This document shows, one piece after another, positions 17,699 through 24,175 of a DNA stretch of 64,000 nt (its first letter is position 1; every line of letters starts with the position of its first letter). The translations under genes and the position numbers were made by a program. The DNA is from CAIMMJ01 sp037131955 (GTDB lineage: Bacteria; Bacteroidota; Bacteroidia; UBA4408), in contig JBAXQC010000006.1 of the NCBI GenBank assembly GCA_037131955.1, positions 1 through 64,000 of the forward strand. Direction: 5' to 3'. Under the pieces are notes generated by a model. That model made no database searches. It was not told where the DNA came from and worked only from the letters and a program-made list of their open reading frames with translations.

Positions 17699-17732
17699 CA
17701 GCCGATAACAACACTTGCTCAAAAGGCGGGGT

Positions 17733-17855
17733 TTATCAGCAGGTTCGTTGGAAGCTATTCCTATAGAAGACATGGATTTAATTATTAATCCCGCACAACT
17801 AAAATTAATAGTTAACCCAAACAATCACAATATTGCCGGAGCTTTGGTGGTTTGA
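17733..17855 (+). pseudogene. C-terminal remnant of the same clan AA aspartic protease
   Basis: The frame reads LEAIPIEDMDLIINPAQ followed by KLIVNPNNHNIAG and ALVV, then TGA at 17853-17855. In intact clan AA proteases the C-terminus reads like LLGAIPMEDMDL...P...LVVNPxHPNI, so this is the missing end of the gene whose start is at 16292-16435. It has no start codon of its own, and an in-frame stop lies at 17706-17708. It is on the same strand and in the correct order relative to the N-terminal remnant. Confidence 0.7.
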
Positions 17856-17871
17856 TAAATTAAGTTTTTCA

Positions 17872-19386
17872 TCATTCTACCTTCACCACCTTTCTCCTGT
17901 TCGTTTCTCCTACCTCAGTTTGCACCTCCACAAAATACATTCCACTTGAAAAATCAGTTAAGTCTATTTTAGCAAAAGTGCTTTTGGTATTTTCTTGCAA
18001 AATTCTATTTCCATTAATAGTAAACACACTTACGTTTTTTATTTCTTGGCTAGCATTGATGTAAAACACATTTTGGCTTGGGTTAGGAAAAATACTAAGT
18101 TCTTGCAACTCTTGTATATCTTCTAAACCCGTTAGTTGGCAATCTTGCACAATACAGCCGTATTTGTCTGTTTTTACAAGCCAAGCACGATAGGGACCAA
18201 TGCTGTCTGTACTATAATACTGTGTATAACCAACACATAAAAAACCACTATCAGGGGTTTGGGTAAAATCTAAAAACCCATTAAACGAAGTGTCTGAATT
18301 AAAATACTCATAGTTATATTCAAAAATAAAATTTCCTTCAGTATCATATTTTCTTAAATGTGCTATTTTACCTGATTGACCATACCTTCCTTTATCCCCC
18401 ACAGAATAAAAATAATTATTACTTAACCTAAAACCAGTTGAAGCATAACCAAGAATTCCATCATTATAATCTTTTTGCCAAATAACATTTCCATTTTTAT
18501 CAGTTTTGAAAATGGCAGGATACTTTTCTTCACCATCTAAAATACTGTTATATTTATAAAGCATAGCTTCAAAAATTAAAGTACTGTCTTCCATTTCTAC
18601 AATTCCAGATATTCCACTATTTTGCTGCAAGCTACCTCCATACCTATTGTACCATAACTGATTTCCCAACGAATCTATTTTAATTAATGTAGGTCTGTAA
18701 ACAGAACCGGTTCCTGTTCCGGGATTAAAAAAAGTATAAGAGTTTAGTAAGTAATTGCCATCCAAGGTTTGCTGCACACCCAAATTTAAGCCTCTATCAG
18801 TAAAGGTAAACAACTTTGTCCAGAGCACATTTCCAAGGGTATCTAATTTCATTGCCAAGGGATATTCGTCCCAAGGATTAGTGCCACCAACAGGGTATTT
18901 GCTTCTGCCACCTACTGCTAAAATGGTATGGTCTGGCATTTCAATTGCTTCTATAATTCTCCAATTGTAGGTGTTGTCTCCTACATTGAAAAATGCTAAG
19001 GAGTCTCCTTGTAAATTATATGTTGCAATTATACCCTTAGAGTTACCATTGTAGGTTTGTAAACCAAATGAGTAAATTTTTGTGGAATCCCTGTTAAAAT
19101 GAGTTTTGCCTCTTGTTGTATAAATATTTCCATAAGTGTATCTCTTTTGATTGGTCATCTCAAAATTCTCATTAAATACAATAAAATTATTAGCAAACTC
19201 GCTATTAGTAAGTATTGATGGCATAAATAAATAATATGAATTGTTTTTATTTAATAAAGAATAGTAATAATTACTGCTAAAATCTGCAGTGTCTAACCTA
19301 TTAATGTAATTTTCTTGAGAAAAAACAATTTTATTTATGCAAAATAAACTTAATGTAAAAACAAAGAAATACTTTAATGATCCCAT
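17872..19386 (-). CDS. Secreted protein with T9SS type A sorting domain
   Basis: This 504-residue protein has a signal peptide (LKYFFVFTLSLFCINKIVFS). Its body of beta-rich repeats, with units such as MKLDTLGNVLWTKLF, IKIDSLGNQLWYNRYGG and FKTDKNGNVIWQKDY, suggests a beta-propeller built of D-x-x-G-N-x-x-W blades. The C-terminus (LSIFPNPSQNVFYI ... ITNGNRILQ-like ... SSGMYFVEVQTE) is a type A C-terminal sorting domain, cleaved during export through the T9SS. The cargo is therefore placed at or released from the cell surface. No catalytic motif is seen. A decayed second cargo gene lies directly upstream. Confidence 0.85.
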   Translation of the reverse strand: MGSLKYFFVFTLSLFCINKIVFSQENYINRLDTADFSSNYYYSLLNKNNSYYLFMPSILTNSEFANNFIVFNENFEMTNQKRYTYGNIYTTRGKTHFNRDSTKIYSFGLQTYNGNSKGIIATYNLQGDSLAFFNVGDNTYNWRIIEAIEMPDHTILAVGGRSKYPVGGTNPWDEYPLAMKLDTLGNVLWTKLFTFTDRGLNLGVQQTLDGNYLLNSYTFFNPGTGTGSVYRPTLIKIDSLGNQLWYNRYGGSLQQNSGISGIVEMEDSTLIFEAMLYKYNSILDGEEKYPAIFKTDKNGNVIWQKDYNDGILGYASTGFRLSNNYFYSVGDKGRYGQSGKIAHLRKYDTEGNFIFEYNYEYFNSDTSFNGFLDFTQTPDSGFLCVGYTQYYSTDSIGPYRAWLVKTDKYGCIVQDCQLTGLEDIQELQELSIFPNPSQNVFYINASQEIKNVSVFTINGNRILQENTKSTFAKIDLTDFSSGMYFVEVQTEVGETNRRKVVKVE

Positions 19387-19397
19387 AAAAGAATTAA

Positions 19398-19907
19398 TTA
19401 ATTTTCAATAATTAATTTATGATAATGGCTGTCAAATCTCACAAAATATAATCCTGGTTTAATTTCAGATACATCAATTTTTATAGAGCTTGGGTTTGCT
19501 TTTATACTTTTTATTATTTTGCCATTTGTATCAGTTATTACAATATCTTGATTTATATTTTCAACTTGAATGTTTACAAAGTCCTTTGCAGGATTGGGAG
19601 ATATTAGTAAAGAATTTGCAAGTACATTTTTTGAATTAAATTGCACTAAATTGTTTTCTATTTCTTCTTTTTGAGCCTCGTTACCATGTTGTGCCATTCG
19701 AGAAGAATTGTTTGAATTGCCAATTAAATTTTCTTTATAAAAATACTGCATAAAGCCTTTGGCTTTTGCGGCAGCTTTGTTGTTGTGGTTTTATGCAAAA
19801 TCTCTAATAATATCTTTTTCTGTTTTCTCTAATTGGTAAGGATTTTTCTGATTGCTGTATAGTTCTATCATTTGGTTTTTTTTGATATCACCTTCTAAAC
19901 ATTGTTT
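19398..19907 (-). pseudogene. Decayed C-terminus of a larger T9SS type A cargo protein
   Basis: The downstream piece (19398-19751, 117 codons) has no signal peptide and ends in a type A sorting domain (LLISPNPAKDFVNIQVEN ... IKPGLYFVRFDSHYHK). In another frame just upstream, minus-strand bases 19907-19791 encode CLEGDIKKNQMIELY, SNQKNPYQLEKTEKDII and RDFA before a stop. This resembles the linker that precedes the sorting domain in large Bacteroidota surface proteins. One frameshift near 19791 would join the two pieces. The 5' portion of the protein is missing altogether, so this is a remnant rather than a small gene. Confidence 0.6.
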
Positions 19908-20076
19908 TTAAATTTTAAATAAATATAAATACACTTTCTTGAACTTGCTAACATTTGATGTTAAATTTTTTGCTTTCATTCAAAATGAGAAATTTTATAT
20001 CAATCATTTAAAGCTAACAAACCAAAAAAACTTTAAACTTGCTAAACAATTTGCATTACAATTGTTTTTACTAAAT

Positions 20077-20568
20077 ATGGTTACCATCCACGAAAATCTA
20101 AAATCTCTCCTAGAAAAAATTCCCGACCCGGAAATTCCGGTGCTTACTATTTTAGATTTAGGTGTAATAAGAAAAGCCACAGAAAATGAAAATGGCGAAG
20201 TAGAAATTACCATAACGCCAACCTATAGTGGTTGCCCCGCCATGAAACAAATGGAGTATGAAATAAGGAACGTTTTAGAAATAAATGGGTATAAAAAAAT
20301 TACAATAAATACGGTTTATTCTCCGGCTTGGACTACCGATTGGATACCCGATGAAGCACTAGAGAAATTGCGTAAATATGGTATTTCACCACCAGAAAAA
20401 ACATCACAAGACAAACTAAGTATTTTAGGTAAATCAAAAATTGTAAAATGTCCACAGTGTGGTTCTGCTAATTCCGAAATGGTAAGCCAGTTTGGCTCTA
20501 CTGCTTGCAAGGCATTGTATAAATGCAAAGATTGTTTAGAGCCCTTCGATTATTTTAAGTGTATTTAA
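20077..20568 (+). CDS. paaD: 1,2-phenylacetyl-CoA epoxidase, subunit D
   Basis: This 163-residue protein of the PaaABCDE ring-epoxidation system probably assists Fe-S or di-iron assembly. The N-terminal MIP18/DUF59 domain shows IPDPEIPVLTILDLGVIR and TPTYSGCPAMKQMEYEI. The C-terminus carries a zinc-ribbon-like CPQCGSANSE ... YKCKDCLEPFDYFKC set of four CxxC/CxxxxxxxC cysteines, as in PaaD. An extended frame from TTG 19939 adds 46 residues of low quality, so ATG 20077 is chosen. The stop overlaps the convergent next gene by 4 bases. paaB, paaC and paaE are not adjacent. Confidence 0.9.
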   Translation: MVTIHENLKSLLEKIPDPEIPVLTILDLGVIRKATENENGEVEITITPTYSGCPAMKQMEYEIRNVLEINGYKKITINTVYSPAWTTDWIPDEALEKLRKYGISPPEKTSQDKLSILGKSKIVKCPQCGSANSEMVSQFGSTACKALYKCKDCLEPFDYFKCI

Positions 20569-21092
20569 GCACACTTTTTTTTCCTTTCTTTTTTTATTCT
20601 TGTGATCAGGTCATCTTTTGAAAAATCAAAAAAGTCTAAGGTCTTGGGGTCGTAACGCAAATCCATAATGGGTATGGTTTTTAAAAATGTAAAATCTTGG
20701 CATTTATTCTTGGGCTTAAACATGCTAGATTCAATATCATAGGGAATATTTACATGATCTTCTTTTTTGTATTTCCAATTCAAATAGTCGATATTTCTGG
20801 TATCAATTAAAATTATTTTTTCTGTGTAACCAGCTGTTGCAGTAAATACAATTTTGTAGCTTTTTTCTTTGTAAAACACATAACTAAATTTGCCCGATTC
20901 ATCTGTGTTTACAGTTTTTATTAAGGTATCGTTTACAAAAATATTTACAGGAAGCTCTGCAACATCTTTTTTAGTGTCTAAGTCAAAAACATGAAATTTA
21001 AAGGGGAGTTTTACGTCTTGCGTTTGAGAAAAAACAAGTGAACACCACAAAATAAAAAAAACACCAATAGTAATCTTAAAAAGTATTTTCAT
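20565..21092 (-). CDS. Hypothetical exported protein, carboxypeptidase-regulatory-like beta fold
   Basis: From ATG 21092 this is a 175-residue protein. It has a signal peptide (ILFKITIGVFFILWCSLVFS) and one beta-sandwich reading KFHVFDLDTKKDVAELPVNI and TVNTDESGKFSYVFYKEKSY, as in carboxypeptidase-regulatory domains. The basic C-terminus contains PIMDLRYDPKTLDFFDFSKD. The upstream in-frame codon at 21119 would add nine residues ahead of the signal peptide. No enzyme motif is found. It is convergent with paaD and lies downstream of paaA with a 190-base gap that holds nothing else I can identify. Confidence 0.6.
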   Translation of the reverse strand: MKILFKITIGVFFILWCSLVFSQTQDVKLPFKFHVFDLDTKKDVAELPVNIFVNDTLIKTVNTDESGKFSYVFYKEKSYKIVFTATAGYTEKIILIDTRNIDYLNWKYKKEDHVNIPYDIESSMFKPKNKCQDFTFLKTIPIMDLRYDPKTLDFFDFSKDDLITRIKKERKKKCA

Positions 21093-21281
21093 TATTGGAT
21101 ATAAATCTCTTAAGCCCAAACAAAAAAATTATCTTCTAACATTTTTGATGTATTAAATAAACAACAAATTTGTAATACAAGCTATTTAAAAATGTAAATG
21201 AACAATTTTAAATTATAAATGGTAGTAACAATAATTGAAAAAAATCCTCAGGAATTTTTGTGTTTCAATTCTCGAAATAAT

Positions 21282-22217
21282 TTATGCAGCAACAGTTTTT
21301 CTTTGTTTTGCTGCATAAGCCATTGCTGCTTCTCTTACCCAAGCTCCATCGCTGTGTGCTTTCTGACGGGTGTTTAATCTTTCTATGTTACAAGGGCCAT
21401 TTCCTTTTATTACACTAAAAAACTCGTCCCAATTTATTTTGCCGTAATCGTAATGACCTCTTTCTGCATTCCATTTTAAATCTTTATCAGGAACTACTAG
21501 TCCTGCAAATTCGGCTTGCGGCACTGTTCTATCTATAAATCGTTGACGGAGTTCGTCGTTAGATTCTAATTTCACTCTCCATTTTACCAAATCGGCACTG
21601 TTGGGCGACATATCATCTGGCGGACCAAACATCATAATTGAAGGCCACCACCATCTGTTTAATGCATCTTGCGCCATTTCTTTTTGCTCTTTGGTTCCTT
21701 TGGCCATAGATAAAATTAACTCGTAGCCCTGACGATTGTGGAAGCTTTCTTCTTTACAAATTCTAATCATTGCTCTTGAATAAGGGCCGTAAGAACCACG
21801 TGCCAACATGGTTTGATTCATGATAGCTGCACCATCTACCAACCAACCTATTGCTCCAATATCTGCCCAATTTAATGAAGGATAATTAAAAATACTCGAA
21901 TATTTTGCTTTGCCAGTTAACAATTGATCCAATAATTCTTCGCGGTCTATACCTAATGTTTCTGCGGCACTGTACAAATAAAGTCCATGACCTGCTTCGT
22001 CTTGTACTTTTGCCAATAAAATAGATTTTCTTCTTAGACTTGGTGCTCTTGTTATCCAATTGCCTTCGGGCAACATTCCCACAATCTCTGAGTGAGCATG
22101 CTGAGAAATCATTCTTATCAGTTGCTTTTTATAGTTTTCAGGCATCCAATCTTTTGGTTCAATTTTTAAACCTTTGGCTAACTTGTCTTCAAAAATTTTT
22201 TCTTGATTTGTTTCCAT
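21282..22217 (-). CDS. paaA: 1,2-phenylacetyl-CoA epoxidase, catalytic subunit A
   Basis: This 311-residue catalytic subunit of the di-iron multicomponent oxygenase epoxidises phenylacetyl-CoA. Recognisable segments are PENYKKQLIRMISQHAHSE, LRRKSILLAKVQDEAGHG (an ExxH-type iron ligand helix), ADIGAIGWLVDGAAIMNQ, and RICKEESFHNRQGYELIL (the second ExxH-type helix, E...H). ALNRWWWPSIMMFGPPDD is also characteristic of PaaA. The length is normal. It follows a CoA-transferase subunit gene by 32 bases, suggesting co-transcription. Unusually, paaB and paaC do not follow it; the next gene is an unrelated exported protein. Confidence 0.95.
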   Translation of the reverse strand: METNQEKIFEDKLAKGLKIEPKDWMPENYKKQLIRMISQHAHSEIVGMLPEGNWITRAPSLRRKSILLAKVQDEAGHGLYLYSAAETLGIDREELLDQLLTGKAKYSSIFNYPSLNWADIGAIGWLVDGAAIMNQTMLARGSYGPYSRAMIRICKEESFHNRQGYELILSMAKGTKEQKEMAQDALNRWWWPSIMMFGPPDDMSPNSADLVKWRVKLESNDELRQRFIDRTVPQAEFAGLVVPDKDLKWNAERGHYDYGKINWDEFFSVIKGNGPCNIERLNTRQKAHSDGAWVREAAMAYAAKQRKTVAA

Positions 22218-22249
22218 ATTTTCTAATAACAGAATTTCTTTTTTTTTGT

Positions 22250-22906
22250 TTAATTAATTACCATTTCAGGAATTTCACCTTCAACAATTAGTTTACCCAA
22301 TGTTGCATTTTTAATTTGCTCTACACTAATTCCAGGAGCTCTTTCTAATAACTTAAAACTGCCATTTACAATTTCTATAACCGCTAATTCGGTAACTATT
22401 TTTTTTACACATTTAACGCCTGTTAGAGGAAGAGTACATTTAGGCAATAGTTTAGATTCGCCTGCTTTGTTTACATGCTGCATGGCAACAATAATATTTT
22501 TTGCACTTGCCACTAAATCCATTGCGCCACCCATTCCTTTTACCATTTTACCAGGAATTTTCCAATTTGCTATATCGCCTTCTTGGCTTACTTCCATTGC
22601 TCCCAGCACTGTAAGCTGAACATGTTCGCCACGAATCATTCCAAAACTTGCGGCCGAATCAAAAAATGATGAACCGGGAATAGTAGTTATTGTTTGCTTT
22701 CCTGCATTTATTAAATCCGGATCAACCTCATCTTCGTAAGGGAAAGGTCCCATACCCAACAAACCATTTTCGCTTTGCAAAACAACATTTATTCCGTGTG
22801 GGATGTAGTTTGCTACTAATGTGGGAATTCCAATTCCTAAATTAACATAAAATCCTTCTTGTAATTCTTGTGCAATTCGTTTAGCAATTCCATTTTTGTC
22901 TAGCAT
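22250..22906 (-). CDS. CoA transferase subunit B (3-oxoacid CoA-transferase type)
   Basis: This 218-residue protein corresponds to the beta subunit of family I CoA transferases (ScoB/AtoA). It carries the catalytic glutamate motif SENGLLGMGPFPYEDE near residue 45-60, NAGKQTITTIPGSSFF and MIRGEHVQLTVLGAMEV, all hallmark stretches. Such enzymes move CoA between succinyl-CoA or acetyl-CoA and 3-oxoacids, which fits the end of phenylacetate or ketone-body breakdown. The alpha subunit is needed for activity and is not encoded beside it or anywhere in this window. It is followed by paaA after 32 bases. Confidence 0.92.
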   Translation of the reverse strand: MLDKNGIAKRIAQELQEGFYVNLGIGIPTLVANYIPHGINVVLQSENGLLGMGPFPYEDEVDPDLINAGKQTITTIPGSSFFDSAASFGMIRGEHVQLTVLGAMEVSQEGDIANWKIPGKMVKGMGGAMDLVASAKNIIVAMQHVNKAGESKLLPKCTLPLTGVKCVKKIVTELAVIEIVNGSFKLLERAPGISVEQIKNATLGKLIVEGEIPEMVIN

Positions 22907-22922
22907 TTTTTTGATGTTTTTA

Positions 22923-22930
22923 CAAATATA
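22923..22930 (-). promoter_or_regulatory. Candidate -7 promoter box for the CoA-transferase/paaA operon
   Basis: TATATTTG on the minus strand (plus 22923-22930) matches TAnnTTTG and lies 16 bases upstream of the CoA-transferase ATG. The -33 side is AT-rich without a perfect TTTG. Confidence 0.4.
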
Positions 22931-22939
22931 AATTATTTA

Positions 22940-24175
22940 TCAATTCAATAAATTTTGATTTTGCCTATTCACAATTCCAAGTGTAGATTGGTTGGGGATA
23001 GAATAAATTACTTGGCTTGAAGTTTTTTCTATGTTGTCTTCTTGCTTGTTCAATAATTTCTTAACCAAAGAATATACTTCTTGGGTTGAAATTAATTTCA
23101 TGCACACATTGTTACCGTTGCAAGGTGCAACTTCAAAATCATGCACACAAGGGCTGCAATAAACTTGTTTGTAAATTATATAAGATTTTGAGCTTTTGCC
23201 ATATTGCTCCGGAGAGCAAGGGCCAAACAAGCAAACAATGGGAGTGTTAGTTGCAAAGGCCAAGTGCATAGGACCAGTATCATTACTAATCATAAGTGTT
23301 GCATTTTTTATAATTGCTATTAATTCCTCTAAACTAGTAGACCCTGCAGTATTTATTACTCTTTTGTTTGCAATTATTTGATTAATATTTTCTGTGTATT
23401 CATACTCATTTTTACTTCCAATCAAAATAATTTCATAGTCTTCAAAATCATTTAAAAGGTTATTTATGAGTGATACAAAATTACTGGAATCCCACCTTCT
23501 CTCTAACCTTAAATCAGAAGCATTTGGGTTGATAACAATATATTTTGATGAAATATAATTTGGCAAAGAATTTATTTCGCTAAAGCTGTAAAGTTCAGAA
23601 TTTTGGGTATCGCAATTTAAGAGTTTTGCAATTTGCAGGTATACATTTGCTATAGGTAATTTAGAATTAAAAAACATCATGTGAGTATAAATTCCCATTC
23701 TAAAAGAGCTAGACCTTAAATAAAATCCTATTCTGTTTTTTGATAAGGTAAACAAGGTAAATAATGTGCTAAAGTCTGAGTAGATTTCTAAATCAATAAA
23801 AACTTGAGGTCTTATCTTTATCAACGAAAGTAAAGCTTTGGTGCAACTGTATGCAAATGCAAAAAGACCTTTATCGTTAAGCAAAATTATTTTGTTGATA
23901 GGTTTAATGGTCTCAAGAATTTTTTTGTTGGCAACAGTACTTACAAATATTATTTGAGCATTAGGATATTTTTTCCTTAGAGCATCAATCATTGGTGTAG
24001 CCTGAACAATGCTTCCCATGCCTTTGAATTTGCATATTGCAATTGTTCTAAAATCTCTGTCTAAATTGTGATCAATAAATAAAATTTTACCCAGAAATCG
24101 TACAAAAAAATTTAAAATGTAAGCAAAAGGTTTTGCTAAAAATTTGTCTAAAAAAAGTTGGCTTTTGGTATTCAA
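22940..24175 (-). CDS. Glycosyltransferase family 9 (heptosyltransferase-like)
   Basis: This 411-residue GT-B fold enzyme resembles ADP-heptose transferases of lipopolysaccharide core synthesis. The N-terminal part shows FKGMGSIVQATPMIDALRKK (residues near 50-69). The donor domain carries NPNASDLRLERRW near 215, LMISNDTGPMHLAFATNTPI near 290 and CLFGPCSPEQYG near 315. These are the conserved GT9 features. A cysteine-rich stretch (YCSPCVHDFEVAPCNGNNVC) follows, as in other Bacteroidota members. The start is TTG at 24175, overlapping the stop of the upstream membrane-protein gene by 4 bases, which indicates coupling. The accepted sugar is unknown. Confidence 0.88.
   Translation of the reverse strand: MNTKSQLFLDKFLAKPFAYILNFFVRFLGKILFIDHNLDRDFRTIAICKFKGMGSIVQATPMIDALRKKYPNAQIIFVSTVANKKILETIKPINKIILLNDKGLFAFAYSCTKALLSLIKIRPQVFIDLEIYSDFSTLFTLFTLSKNRIGFYLRSSSFRMGIYTHMMFFNSKLPIANVYLQIAKLLNCDTQNSELYSFSEINSLPNYISSKYIVINPNASDLRLERRWDSSNFVSLINNLLNDFEDYEIILIGSKNEYEYTENINQIIANKRVINTAGSTSLEELIAIIKNATLMISNDTGPMHLAFATNTPIVCLFGPCSPEQYGKSSKSYIIYKQVYCSPCVHDFEVAPCNGNNVCMKLISTQEVYSLVKKLLNKQEDNIEKTSSQVIYSIPNQSTLGIVNRQNQNLLN

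Larger units (their letters stand above)
16435..17709 (+). mobile_element. Candidate Fic-carrying insertion splitting a protease gene
   Basis: The segment is bounded by an imperfect inverted repeat: GTTATCTGCTATT at 16435-16447, and AATAGCAGCCGATAAC at 17694-17709, whose complement is GTTATCGGCTGCTATT, differing by a 3-base gap. It contains only operator-like repeats and the Fic gene, with no transposase or recombinase. The two parts of one aspartic protease gene flank it. About 40-50 protease residues appear lost between the parts, so insertion was accompanied by deletion or later decay. The exact limits and mechanism are inferred. It could be a cassette moved by an enzyme encoded elsewhere. 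Confidence 0.45.

Noticed and set aside
17694..17730. Integron attC site at the right edge of the Fic segment
   Set aside because: Sequence such as GATAACAACACTTGCTCAAAA superficially resembles an attC start, but the required paired core sites (RYYYAAC/GTTRRRY) and the imperfect stem are not found, and no integron integrase is present.
19939..20076. N-terminal extension of paaD from a TTG start
   Set aside because: The added 46 residues are not part of the PaaD family and have a composition like AT-rich intergenic DNA; ATG 20077 gives the family length.
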